Shown: positions 7,805-14,014, counted from the first letter of the stretch. The stretch: DNA of 14,894 bases from Candidatus Altimarinota bacterium (GCA_020629095.1 JAHDDZ010000004.1:6219-21112), one strand, 5' to 3'. Translations and numbers: made by a program. The notes: generated by a model not told the origin, from the letters alone.

Positions 7805-7842
7805 AAAAGAGGGGACTACCAGATGATAATCCCCGCTCTTTT
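7805..7842 (-). terminator. Terminator of the small membrane-protein gene
   Basis: On the minus strand AAAAGAG and CCCC pair with GGGG and CTCTTTT around a central loop, with one bulged base and a T-run. It lies 14 nt after the stop of the 73-residue membrane protein and before the peroxiredoxin promoter. Confidence 0.7.
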
Positions 7843-7855
7843 GCGTGTTTGGTTC

Positions 7856-8077
7856 CTAATCACAGCACACTATTTTAATGCCATATCCTGCAAAGAAGGA
7901 TACAATTCCGCCACCGAAGAGGCCAATTATGACACCGAAACCAGCGACATGGTGCGGATTCTCACTAAATATGTTTTGGATACTAACCCACCCGCATAAT
8001 AGTAAGAAGAGGCCAAATAGTAGTCCAGCTGCAAAGAACAAAAACCCAAAAACTCGAATAATTATTTCTCCTACCAT
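7856..8077 (-). CDS. Small two-helix membrane protein, unknown
   Basis: Encodes 73 residues from the ATG at 8077, 3 nt after the stop of the upstream 76-residue gene, so the two are probably co-transcribed and perhaps translationally coupled. Two long hydrophobic segments (about residues 8-32 and 44-68) are separated by a short polar loop containing SENPHH. Glycines are spaced along both helices (GLLFG, GLFGGG). It ends KIVCCD. No family is recognised. The short basic-protein plus small-membrane-protein layout resembles many small accessory operons, but no function can be assigned. Confidence 0.65.
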   Translation of the reverse strand: MVGEIIIRVFGFLFFAAGLLFGLFLLLCGWVSIQNIFSENPHHVAGFGVIIGLFGGGIVSFFAGYGIKIVCCD

Positions 8078-8080
8078 AGC

Positions 8081-8311
8081 CTACAATTTGTGTCTGACAT
8101 AATAGTAAATCGCACTGGGTTTATTACTGCACCGGCGTTCGGCCAAGTAGGCGCGGAGATGCTCTCCTTTTTGTATTTTATTACAGAGCTTGTTCAGCTT
8201 TTGCAGAAATTCTGCTTGGTCCATTTTACGGTCAGATGCGACTTTCCCTCTCAGAAAAACAATGGTTTTTTGCCTGTAATTACAGGGCTTTCTTTTTTTA
8301 CTTCGTGCCAC
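8081..8311 (-). CDS. Small basic protein, unknown
   Basis: Encodes 76 residues if the GTG at 8311 is used; the next in-frame start is an ATG that would leave 47 residues (MDQAEFLQKL...). The N-terminus is very basic (ARSKKRKP). The middle is a predicted amphipathic helix (EFLQKLNKLCNKIQKGEHL) and the end reads KPSAIYYYVRHKL. Size and charge would suit a nucleic-acid-binding protein, but no helix-turn-helix signature can be claimed. It precedes the two-helix membrane protein by 3 nt. No clear Shine-Dalgarno site is present at either start. Confidence 0.5.
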   Translation of the reverse strand: MARSKKRKPCNYRQKTIVFLRGKVASDRKMDQAEFLQKLNKLCNKIQKGEHLRAYLAERRCSNKPSAIYYYVRHKL

Positions 8312-8447
8312 AATATGTAGTTTTTGAAGGTGAAACCAACGACGGAAAAGAGCTTATGCGCCTTTCCGCTACCTGTCCCGATAATCGGTATGCGTTGGTA
8401 TAAGAAAGGACTACGCCGTTATATACCTCAAAGTGTGTTTTGTCAAA

Positions 8448-8738
8448 CTAGAACAACTCGTGCAAATGCATCGAGTGGGGAAACCAAAACACGTGCACTG
8501 CCAGCCACAGCGCGCTGAGGATCCGCGCTGGCGTTGCCAGCCCAGCCCATCGCTTTACTATCAAATAGCCCAGCACCATTGCCAGCGGGTCGGCTATCAG
8601 CCGGTTTGCCCAGTGCTCAACCCCCTGAAACCAATAGGCCACGGCCTGCCCAGCCAGCCCAATTTCAAGGTAATGCTCCAGTGTTTCCCATGCGTATGCC
8701 AAAAAGAGCACCCCCAGCAGGTCATATTTATAGCGCAA
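8448..8738 (-). CDS. Membrane protein, unknown, start uncertain
   Basis: The coding frame ends at 8448 and is open upstream to a TAG near 8868. The only usual start codon inside it is the TTG at 8738, which gives 96 residues. However, clearly protein-like sequence continues upstream of that TTG (reading NTKNLFAYITEELFHPRHH), so the true start is probably further upstream and the gene may be interrupted. Visible hydrophobic stretches: LLGVLFLAYAW, GLAGQAVAYWF, DPLAMVLGYLIV and ILSALWLAVHVFWF. The protein is rich in Trp, His and aromatic residues and has a conserved-looking ETLEHYLE helix. No family is recognised. The plus-strand frame opposite it is Cys/Pro/Gln-rich and looks like a shadow. 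Confidence 0.6.
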   Translation of the reverse strand: MRYKYDLLGVLFLAYAWETLEHYLEIGLAGQAVAYWFQGVEHWANRLIADPLAMVLGYLIVKRWAGLATPARILSALWLAVHVFWFPHSMHLHELF

Positions 8739-8886
8739 AAAGCGATGGTGCCGCGGGTGAAAAAGCTCTTCGGTTATGTATGCAAAGAGGTTTTTGGTGT
8801 TCAGTGCCCACAGACATTCGTCTGATTTGTGCTTCGGGTGGGCTGTTTCCGGTTGTGCTACAACCAGCTACACAAAAATTTCAGAA

Positions 8887-8900
8887 GGGCCAAGTGGCCC
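8887..8900 (-). terminator. GC-rich hairpin after the 109-aa gene
   Basis: GGGCCA CT TGGCCC forms a perfect 6-bp stem on the minus strand 62 nt after the stop of the 109-residue gene. The T-rich tract (AAATTTTT) starts only after a few bases, so this is a possible rather than certain terminator. A second small hairpin (GGTTGT GCT ACAACC) lies at about 8851-8865. Confidence 0.35.
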
Positions 8901-8961
8901 CCCCAGAGGTACGTTTCGCTGTTCATGTGCACAGTCTACCTAACTGCGAATCTAACGCAAC

Positions 8962-9291
8962 CTACTCTGCGACGCTGTTTTCGACTGCGTCGATCATCAT
9001 TTTTTCGCGCTCTGCGAGTGACGCCAGCTGAAACTCAGCATCAAAAATCTCACTATAATACTCTATAAAATATGCCAACCGAGCCATTTTTTCTGGCATC
9101 TGCGTCAGGTTTTCAATCGTGTTTTCGCGTGCTTCCAGCACCGCCAGCGCGTCATCTGCGATGGTGCTGAGGAGCAATTCGGTTGTCTCCGCTGTCATTT
9201 CTCGTTCGATTCCGGCACTCTGCCGAATGAACTCATTGGTCTCTGCGTGTCGTTTTTCACTCTCTATTTGGCGGTTTGGTTGTTCAGTCAT
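8962..9291 (-). CDS. Small soluble helical protein, unknown
   Basis: Encodes 109 residues from the ATG at 9291 (MTEQPNRQ). The frame opens further upstream but a clear -10 box sits between, which decides the start. The protein is almost entirely helical in character: a charged N-terminal part (EKRHAETNEFIRQ), then heptad-like hydrophobic spacing through LLLSTIADDALAVLEAREN and MARLAYFIEYYSEIF, and an acidic end. No cysteine and no membrane segment. It is probably cytoplasmic and possibly oligomeric. No family is recognised. Confidence 0.75.
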   Translation of the reverse strand: MTEQPNRQIESEKRHAETNEFIRQSAGIEREMTAETTELLLSTIADDALAVLEARENTIENLTQMPEKMARLAYFIEYYSEIFDAEFQLASLAEREKMMIDAVENSVAE

Positions 9292-9297
9292 CGGGTG

Positions 9298-9303
9298 ATT
9301 ATA
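9298..9303 (-). promoter_or_regulatory. TATAAT -10 box placed for a leaderless start at 9291
   Basis: A perfect TATAAT on the minus strand ends 6 nt before the ATG at 9291 (AGG-TATAAT-CACCCG-ATG). Bacterial transcription usually begins about 6-8 nt after the -10, so the mRNA would begin at or next to the start codon. No Shine-Dalgarno site is present, as expected for a leaderless message. Confidence 0.6.
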
Positions 9304-9340
9304 CCTGAAATGAACGCAAAACACAACCATTTTACATACC

Positions 9341-9381
9341 AAAAAGAAGGAGGATTGCTAGGCAATCCTCCAGGTCTTTTT
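9341..9381 (-). terminator. Terminator of the three-gene small-protein operon
   Basis: A perfect 10-bp stem (GGAGGATTGC with GCAATCCTCC) has a 3-nt loop. On the minus strand it is followed by TTCTTTTTGG. It lies 31 nt after the last stop of the operon and just upstream of the 109-residue gene's promoter. The A-run on the other side makes it able to work in both directions. Confidence 0.88.
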
Positions 9382-9402
9382 CATCCACGGTCGGTGTGTT
9401 GA

Positions 9403-9555
9403 CTAAGCCTGTTTTACAGTCTCAGTCTGCTCATTCGTTTTGCTCGGCGGAGGCTTTTCAGCCTCTGGTTTGTGCAGGTTCAGCTCATGCTGTCCCTGTA
9501 CGTAAACAGAAGCGCCTGCCCCCAAAACCACATCTTCTTGCTGCTTTTTATCCAT
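9403..9555 (-). CDS. Short hydrophilic protein, unknown (last gene of operon)
   Basis: Encodes 50 residues from the ATG at 9555 (MDKKQQEDVVLGAG). The start overlaps the end of the upstream gene by 8 nt, which fits operon packing. An earlier in-frame ATG at 9615 (70 residues) would overlap the upstream gene by 68 nt and is less likely. The product is charged and low in hydrophobic residues, with a Pro/Lys/Glu-rich second half (PEAEKPPPSK) and no cysteine. It looks disordered. No family is recognised. Confidence 0.5.
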   Translation of the reverse strand: MDKKQQEDVVLGAGASVYVQGQHELNLHKPEAEKPPPSKTNEQTETVKQA

Positions 9556-9958
9556 TCCACCTGTTTTTAGATTCGCGACTTTTCGCTCCTCGGTAAACAA
9601 ATGTTTTTCCAGCATATCCGTGTTTCGGACGGATATTCTTTGGAGTGACTGGCAAGACCTTTGGGTCACGAAACCTTTGTTTCATGACCACAGCCCCGTC
9701 ATGCGGGTCTGAAATTGGTTGGTTGATGACCAAGTTCACCGGCGGTGGAGCCGGTAAATCTGGGATGCCGTCATTGCTTTGCAGCACGTCTTGCATCTCA
9801 TTTACGAGCTGCTTGTCGTGTGAGTCCAGCAGGTGGCACCCAATTTCAACCAATGGATCAATTTGCCGCACTAAAGCGGCTTTGGCCGCTTGCGCAGCCA
9901 GTTGACCAGCACTGGCAACTCCGCCGATGATGACAACAATGATTCCTCTATCCCTCAT
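9548..9958 (-). CDS. Small protein with N-terminal hydrophobic segment, unknown
   Basis: Encodes 136 residues from the ATG at 9958, which overlaps the end of the upstream gene by 11 nt. Residues 5-30 (GIIVVIIGGVASAGQLAAQ and on) form a hydrophobic, Gly/Ala-rich segment that could be a membrane anchor or signal. After this come a helical region with one Cys (EIGCHLLD), a Pro-rich linker (DLPAPPP) and a basic C-terminus (KNIRPKHGYAGKTFVYRGAKSRESK). No family is recognised. The downstream 50-residue gene begins 8 nt before its stop. Confidence 0.6.
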   Translation of the reverse strand: MRDRGIIVVIIGGVASAGQLAAQAAKAALVRQIDPLVEIGCHLLDSHDKQLVNEMQDVLQSNDGIPDLPAPPPVNLVINQPISDPHDGAVVMKQRFRDPKVLPVTPKNIRPKHGYAGKTFVYRGAKSRESKNRWNG

Positions 9959-10352
9959 TTTGATCAGTTTTTAGGTGAGAAAATGAATCCACGTCGAAGT
10001 GAGTGGCGACAATGCCATCGGCTTCGGGAGCTTGTGGAGTGAAGAATTCTCTGCCTGTTAAAACAGACAGAGGAGTATTTGTTTGTGCCGCAATGTTTAG
10101 CATATGCGGCGTGATTTCGGCATTTATAGCCGTTGAATTATCTCTCATACTTAATGAGATTTGTAGTCCGCAGCATATGCCACGAACGATGGTGATGAAA
10201 AATATTTCTGTCAGCCAGAGCCGCCAAACGCCCCCAGCAGACAGAAACACCCGCACCACCGCACCTGTGTGTGAAATGAAAAAGAACAAATGCAGCCAGT
10301 TGCCCAGCTGAGCGCTTGCGTCTGTCGGTCGACACAGGGTGTCATTTGACAA
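9948..10352 (-). CDS. Small membrane protein, unknown (first gene of operon)
   Basis: Encodes 134 residues if the TTG at 10352 is used. It starts about 12 nt after the predicted transcription start, and no ATG in this frame is nearer. An internal ATG at 10148 would give 66 residues without the membrane part. Two hydrophobic stretches are seen: about residues 20-44 (LHLFFFISHTGAVVRVFLSAG) and 46-66 (LWLTEIFFITIVRGICCG). The rest is a soluble C-terminal tail of about 65 residues with no cysteine. The other two minus-strand frames here are Cys- and Arg-rich and look non-coding. No family is recognised. Confidence 0.5.
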   Translation of the reverse strand: MSNDTLCRPTDASAQLGNWLHLFFFISHTGAVVRVFLSAGGVWRLWLTEIFFITIVRGICCGLQISLSMRDNSTAINAEITPHMLNIAAQTNTPLSVLTGREFFTPQAPEADGIVATHFDVDSFSHLKTDQNEG

Positions 10353-10370
10353 AATGCAAGACGTTGTAAT

Positions 10371-10398
10371 TGTATAGTCATGTAGCCAGTTTTGTCAA
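10371..10398 (-). promoter_or_regulatory. Sigma70-type promoter of the small-protein operon
   Basis: TTGACA (10398-10393) and TATACA (10376-10371) on the minus strand are separated by 16 nt. The predicted transcript start is near 10364, about 12 nt before the TTG codon at 10352. A small dyad (GGCAA...TTGCC) lies directly upstream of the -35 and could be an operator. Confidence 0.6.
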
Positions 10399-10438
10399 GG
10401 CAACTTTGCCCTATTTGGGGCATTTTGACTGCGCACAA

Positions 10439-10507
10439 ATGAAGCTGAAAGAGGATTTGCAGAACTGCATGATGTGCTTAAAAGGGATGAATATCCCTTC
10501 GCGTTAA
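10439..10507 (+). CDS. Possible 22-codon leader ORF before the Dit-like gene
   Basis: ATG at 10439 to TAA at 10507 reads MKLKEDLQNCMMCLKGMN plus four residues. It contains a CMMC pair and ends over a hairpin (AAGGGAT GAAT ATCCCTT, 10482-10499) located about 50 nt before the Dit-like start. It could be a short leader peptide or chance. There is no strong ribosome site. Confidence 0.2.
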   Translation: MKLKEDLQNCMMCLKGMNIPSR

Positions 10508-10551
10508 TTGTTTGTGGCTGATATGAATAGAACTGACTTAGCCCCATTTTG

Positions 10552-11583
10552 ATGTTTGCCTGCCAATCTATTACCTATGACTCTCGCCTGGCCGAAAGCC
10601 CCCTGTTACCCCTGACTGCCGACCCAATCGACCCCCTGACTGCGACCACCACGGCGCCCATCGACACGCAGCCGCCCGACTCGTTTTATGTTCGTGTGAC
10701 GCGGTTTGACCCGCACACCGTGCCGCTGAATACGCCTAGCTTTAAGCACCATCTGCACCACGGCAGCCTGCATGGGGCGGCCACGCACGTGCGTCGCGAG
10801 TTTACAATCGAGGGCGAAATTATATCAAACAGCAAGGCCGCGCAGCAGTGCGGGCTTGACGCGCTCAACCAAATTTGGCACACAGAGCCGTGCCCGAGCT
10901 TCACCGACCGCGGGTTTTATCGGCTGACATGGGACGCCCACAAGCCCGGCGGAACCCGCCAGCCGCGGTTTGTTTTTGCCCAGATGAGCGAGTTTTTGAC
11001 CCGCCCGACAGAGGATCTGGAGCAGTGCTGCATTACGCCATTTGAGGTGAAATTGATCGCCGAGGACGCGCGGATTTATACTGGCGAACTGAACGAAATG
11101 ACTAACATAAAAGAGGGATTTGTGGGCGGACTCGACATCGGAGAGGGGGGACTGAGCTACTCGACCGACCCGCTGAGCGACCTGTGGTGGCCCGAGGAAA
11201 TCACCTATGCCGGCACCACCAAAAGCCCCCTGCGGGTCACGCTGAGCATCGACCCAAACTGGGTTGACCTGCGTACGCTGCCGCCGCACCCGCCGGGGGC
11301 ATATTCTCCGGTGCCACCCGCGGTTGACCCGTGCATCTGGAATGGGGTCACCGGGCAGGGGTTTTGCGTGCCGTGGACCATGCAAATGGGCGACGTGCTG
11401 GTCGTTGACGGTCTTGCTGGCGAAGTGACGCTGAACGGCGCCCAGCTGAATGTGGCTACGGTGGGGGCATTTCCGTCGCTGGTGCCGGGGCAAAACCTGA
11501 TTGTCATCGCCGACGAAACGCCATTTCAGCTGCACGGGCGGGCGCTGTGCGCCACGCTAGAGTGGTATGATATAATAGTGTAG
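10552..11583 (+). CDS. Phage distal tail (Dit-like, siphovirus tail component) protein
   Basis: Encodes 343 residues from the ATG at 10552 (a TTG lies directly before it). Dit proteins form the hexameric hub at the tip of long-tailed phages, joining the tail tube to the receptor-binding parts. Seen: an N-terminal half with the family-like order HHGSLHGAATHVRREFTIEG, a helix around AALNQIW-type residues (GLDALNQIWH), FYRLTWDAHK and FVFAQMSEF; then the C-terminal galectin-like pattern MGDVLVVDGLAGEVTLNG followed by GAFPSLVPGQNLIVI, typical of siphophage tail-component proteins. Cysteines are few. The gene is GC-rich with C-ending codons like the fibre gene. It is a single-gene unit: no other tail, baseplate or head gene is adjacent, which is odd for a phage. 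A tail-derived or domesticated function is possible. No good Shine-Dalgarno site precedes it. Confidence 0.72.
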   Translation: MFACQSITYDSRLAESPLLPLTADPIDPLTATTTAPIDTQPPDSFYVRVTRFDPHTVPLNTPSFKHHLHHGSLHGAATHVRREFTIEGEIISNSKAAQQCGLDALNQIWHTEPCPSFTDRGFYRLTWDAHKPGGTRQPRFVFAQMSEFLTRPTEDLEQCCITPFEVKLIAEDARIYTGELNEMTNIKEGFVGGLDIGEGGLSYSTDPLSDLWWPEEITYAGTTKSPLRVTLSIDPNWVDLRTLPPHPPGAYSPVPPAVDPCIWNGVTGQGFCVPWTMQMGDVLVVDGLAGEVTLNGAQLNVATVGAFPSLVPGQNLIVIADETPFQLHGRALCATLEWYDIIV

Positions 11584-11595
11584 CACAGAGGAAAG

Positions 11596-11621
11596 AGGCC
11601 ACTAGCGGTTGCTGGTGGCCT
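11596..11621. terminator. Bidirectional terminator between Dit-like and 234-aa genes
   Basis: An 11-bp stem with one G-T wobble (AGGCCACTAGC with GCTGGTGGCCT) has a GGTT loop, TTGATTTTC on the plus side and CTCTTTCC on the minus side. It starts 12 nt after the Dit-like stop and overlaps the stop codon of the convergent 234-residue gene. Confidence 0.8.
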
Positions 11622-12306
11622 TGATTTTCTTGCTCCTGTCATTGGAGGCTAACTGCATGCACGGCGGCACAACGGGCTCGATCTTGCCATCCAAATAGTC
11701 TTTTGCCCAGGCAATTAATTGCTGGTCGTTGTTCACACTTGAAAAGAATCGACCGTCTTTTGCCATGGTCGGCAGTGCAAGGTTCGCGGCCATGTTGGTT
11801 CCCATCCAAGCTTTTGCTTTTCGCAGTTCTGGGTCAAGCACACAGACCCAACCGCTCCAACTGTGCACTGTGCCAGATCTTCCGTGCCATCTTCTTAGGT
11901 TAAATGATGCTGGGTGCTTTGTCACCTGGTCATAGACCATTTGCATTAACTCTCGCTCTGACGTGCTCGTCACTCGATCATAGTGCACCTGACTCAGGTC
12001 GACTTTCATCATATATGATTCATCAAACGTGGCCTCTCGCAGGTCCAAATTAACAGGAGCCAGATTTGTGAAACCTCCGTACATAATTGCAACTCCTGCC
12101 AAAGAAAGATTCTCTGGTATTTTGTCTTTAAGGCATAGTATTTTGACGGCGTCACCTTTTTGAACTATTTCTCCTTCTACAAACATGCGATTTATTCCAT
12201 CAATTTCTTGAAATGAAACATCAGAAGGATTAAAAGCGCTATGGGTTTTTCCCCTAATAATTCTTTTCAGAATTTTAGTTCTTTTGTGGGGATATTTTCT
12301 CCTCAT
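11602..12306 (-). CDS. Uncharacterised 234-aa protein
   Basis: The ATG at 12306 begins MRRKYPHKRTKILKRIIRGK, a very basic start without a signal peptide. The middle part is beta-rich (MFVEGEIVQKGDAVKILCL; VAIMYGGFTNLAPVNLDL), followed by a helical and aromatic part (FNLRRWHGRSGTVHSWSGWV) and a basic end (NDRSKKIKATSNR). Two or three cysteines are visible. No family is recognised; the basic ends and lack of a membrane segment suggest a cytoplasmic or nucleic-acid-associated protein, which is only a guess. The start overlaps the TGA of a short upstream frame as ATGA, and a strong promoter lies about 150 nt upstream. No Shine-Dalgarno site is visible; the sequence before the ATG is T-rich (CATTTTATT). 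Confidence 0.75.
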   Translation of the reverse strand: MRRKYPHKRTKILKRIIRGKTHSAFNPSDVSFQEIDGINRMFVEGEIVQKGDAVKILCLKDKIPENLSLAGVAIMYGGFTNLAPVNLDLREATFDESYMMKVDLSQVHYDRVTSTSERELMQMVYDQVTKHPASFNLRRWHGRSGTVHSWSGWVCVLDPELRKAKAWMGTNMAANLALPTMAKDGRFFSSVNNDQQLIAWAKDYLDGKIEPVVPPCMQLASNDRSKKIKATSNR

Positions 12307-12386
12307 AATAAAATGTTTTCCGAATTGACCGTCGGTACGGTTTTTTCCCTAATAGCAGGGCAGTTGTCAAGCCACGAAATCCGCAT
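12303..12386 (-). CDS. Possible 27-aa leader peptide coupled to the 234-aa gene
   Basis: ATG 12386 to TGA 12303 encodes MRISWLDNCPAIREKTV and ten more residues. Its stop overlaps the next ATG as ATGA, a classical coupling arrangement. The open frame extends upstream as far as a TTG at 12503 (66 codons), but that part covers the promoter and the preceding terminator, so only the start at 12386 lies inside the predicted transcript. A hairpin (ATATCAG AAAG CTGATAT) ends on its start codon. Without conservation data this remains a weak gene call. Confidence 0.3.
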   Translation of the reverse strand: MRISWLDNCPAIREKTVPTVNSENILL

Positions 12387-12461
12387 ATCAGCTTTCTGAT
12401 ATAAGAAAATACATGTCTTGACTGCTGCCCAATCCGTCGAAATGTAAAAGATCGCAGAATC

Positions 12462-12490
12462 TTTATAACTATTCATGGGAAACATGTCAA
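12462..12490 (-). promoter_or_regulatory. Strong sigma70-type promoter for the 234-aa gene
   Basis: TTGACA (12490-12485) and TATAAA (12467-12462) on the minus strand are 17 nt apart, the best promoter match in the window. The transcript would start near 12455 and have a leader of about 150 nt before the ATG at 12306. The leader contains two hairpins: ATATCAG/CTGATAT around 12384-12402, and ACCGT/ACGGT around 12328-12341 with an adjoining homopolymer of six A on this strand. Confidence 0.7.
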
Positions 12491-12517
12491 GAAAAGCCTC
12501 CAACCTAAGTCGGAGGC
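12491..12517 (-). terminator. Terminator of the exported-protein gene cluster
   Basis: GCCTCC and GGAGGC form a 6-bp stem with a 10-nt loop on the minus strand, followed by TTTTCTT. It lies 26 nt after the stop at 12543 and directly abuts the -35 box of the next transcription unit. Confidence 0.6.
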
Positions 12518-12542
12518 ATATTCGTCTTTTTGTGTCAAAAAA

Positions 12543-13073
12543 TCAATACGTCATAGTCTCTACTACAGACGGGAGAAATCCAATTGCCAGCGTTTTTGTG
12601 CGGCATGGGCTCAGTACAACTTGCTCTGCGAAGCACACAAATGTGCCTTTTTGAAAGATTGCAATAGGCAATTTAATCTTTTCTAGTTGCCGTAATTGCC
12701 GCTTGCTCAGCGGTTTCATTACCAGTACATATCGGCCAATCAGCGCTTGCGATTGGTCATGATAAGCTTTTTCCATGATGAAGCTGGTGTAGCAATTTGC
12801 CCTTTTGCAGTCCCAAAATTCATCTGGCAGAGCCCATGAAGCATAGATCATTTCTAGATCCGCTGGTGTGTAATATTGCATTTCGGTTTCATTTCGGATG
12901 ATTTTCTTGATCTCTTTTTTGGTCGGAACCCACAGCTTTGCTGCGGTTTCCGAGTTCTTCATAAAGATCAATTCACCTTCCAAATTTAACCCCGTAATGG
13001 AGCCGATCTGAACGGTTTGAGCCCCTGCCGGCCTGGCCAACAGCAGCACGCAAATGAGTAGAATCTGCCGCAT
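12543..13073 (-). CDS. Exported protein, unknown (last gene of cluster)
   Basis: Encodes 176 residues from the ATG at 13073, one nt after the TAA of the upstream gene; an alternative ATG at 13082 overlaps that stop and adds three residues. The start reads MRQILLICVLLLARPAGAQ, a signal peptide with probable cleavage after AGA, leaving an N-terminal Gln. The mature part has KKEIKKIIRNETEM, a helical DLEMIYASWALPDEFW segment, several cysteines (CKRANC, FVCFAEQ, LSPC) and the strand IGRYVLVMKP. KKEI and IG-x-YV patterns also occur at similar spacing in the protein encoded at 14428-14894, so the two are possibly distant paralogs. No family is recognised. Confidence 0.75.
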   Translation of the reverse strand: MRQILLICVLLLARPAGAQTVQIGSITGLNLEGELIFMKNSETAAKLWVPTKKEIKKIIRNETEMQYYTPADLEMIYASWALPDEFWDCKRANCYTSFIMEKAYHDQSQALIGRYVLVMKPLSKRQLRQLEKIKLPIAIFQKGTFVCFAEQVVLSPCRTKTLAIGFLPSVVETMTY

Positions 13074-13074
13074 A

Positions 13075-13962
13075 TTAATCATTTTCTGTGATGATAACAT
13101 GCGTTACTGGATCCTGTCCCTCATATCCAAACCAGGTCTTTTCGACCACTCCAACCACGCGACCGTTAATGTCAGTTACGTGGGTTCCAGCCAGTTTTCC
13201 ATGCTGGGTTTCATCCCACCAAAAATCCAACTTTGTGAAGAGTTTCCCCTTTTCTTTCTTCAATGACTCCCGTAGCAGTTTTGCATTGTTTTTTGCAATC
13301 TCTCGTTGGAAATCATTTCCAGCAGATTCCACATCAACTGTGGCTAGCGCAATTGTGTCATTAAAGTCATTTTCTAGTAAGGCAACAATTTCGGCTTCAC
13401 TCATCCCAAACTGGTTCCACAAGTACTCCTCTGTAAACCGATTAAAGGCCAGCTTAACAGCCGTCTTTTCGGTTTTCAGGTGCAGCAAAATGTTCTCTGT
13501 TCCCGTTGGTTTTGGAATGTACTCAAGCGGCGTAATCGCCTTAATGAAGATCAAAACCCCACCGCCATTTGTCTCGATATCATATGCCATACGGACATAT
13601 CCCACCGTGTCCAATTTTGAGTTCAGCACAAATGGCTCACTAAAGAGGGGGCTTCTGCTGCAATACCCTCCACTAAAGTGGGCGTACAGCTCGTGCTTCA
13701 TTGCCTCTTTTCTGACCTCTTTTTGGCGATTTTCTGCATATACAGCTGCAGAAATTTCATCAAACTGCGCATAGTATGCAGCGACTGTGTCGCTCAATTC
13801 TGTTATCTGACAGACTTCATCGGCGGTCAGATCATACAGAAACATGTCTCTGCCGCCAACGCGGTAGGTCTCAGTCGAAAGGGGCGGAATGGAATCAAGG
13901 ATTCCTTGCGCTGCCACTGATATGGTCAGGAGGCAAATAAATAAAATCAATAATTGTTTCAT
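13075..13962 (-). CDS. Exported protein of 295 aa, unknown
   Basis: The ATG at 13962 is chosen because the product then begins MKQLLILFICLLTISVAAQG, a clear signal peptide with probable cleavage near VAA-Q or AAQ-G. A longer frame upstream runs through the end of the neighbouring gene and is not coding. The mature protein starts with a segment rich in acidic and aromatic residues (EVCQITELSDTVAAYYAQFD), then a helix (ENRQKEVRKEAMKHELYAHF), beta strands (GYVRMAYDIETNGGGVLIFI), a helical part (EEYLWNQFGMSEAEIVALLE), a Lys/Glu helix (AKLLRESLKKEKGK) and a beta C-terminus ending VTHVIITEND. No family is recognised. The next gene starts 1-9 nt around its stop, so the pair is probably co-transcribed. 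The upstream gap of 52 nt contains a small TGCCC/GGGCA hairpin but no clear promoter. Confidence 0.78.
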   Translation of the reverse strand: MKQLLILFICLLTISVAAQGILDSIPPLSTETYRVGGRDMFLYDLTADEVCQITELSDTVAAYYAQFDEISAAVYAENRQKEVRKEAMKHELYAHFSGGYCSRSPLFSEPFVLNSKLDTVGYVRMAYDIETNGGGVLIFIKAITPLEYIPKPTGTENILLHLKTEKTAVKLAFNRFTEEYLWNQFGMSEAEIVALLENDFNDTIALATVDVESAGNDFQREIAKNNAKLLRESLKKEKGKLFTKLDFWWDETQHGKLAGTHVTDINGRVVGVVEKTWFGYEGQDPVTHVIITEND

Positions 13963-14014
13963 AAATAAAATGTGTTGTGCTGCTGCCCAAAGGGGCATTA
14001 GCGGGTTTAATAAA

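Noticed and set aside
8433..8825. 130-codon plus-strand frame opposite the membrane protein
   Set aside because: Its product is rich in Cys, Pro, Gln and His without a hydrophobic or helical pattern, whereas the minus strand gives an ordinary membrane protein.
9614..9636. Inverted repeat ATATCCGT/ACGGATAT overlapping an ATG at 9615
   Set aside because: It lies inside the 136-residue gene, and the ATG at 9615 is less likely than 9555 as the start of the last operon gene. It is probably chance within coding sequence.
10003..10311. 102-codon plus-strand frame in the region of the small-protein operon
   Set aside because: No promoter or ribosome site. The minus-strand frames here have a promoter, overlapping starts and a terminator, so this is a shadow.
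12303..12503. 66-codon reading frame from TTG 12503
   Set aside because: The first part overlaps the upstream terminator and the -35 and -10 of the best promoter in the window; only the short form from ATG 12386 can be in the predicted transcript.
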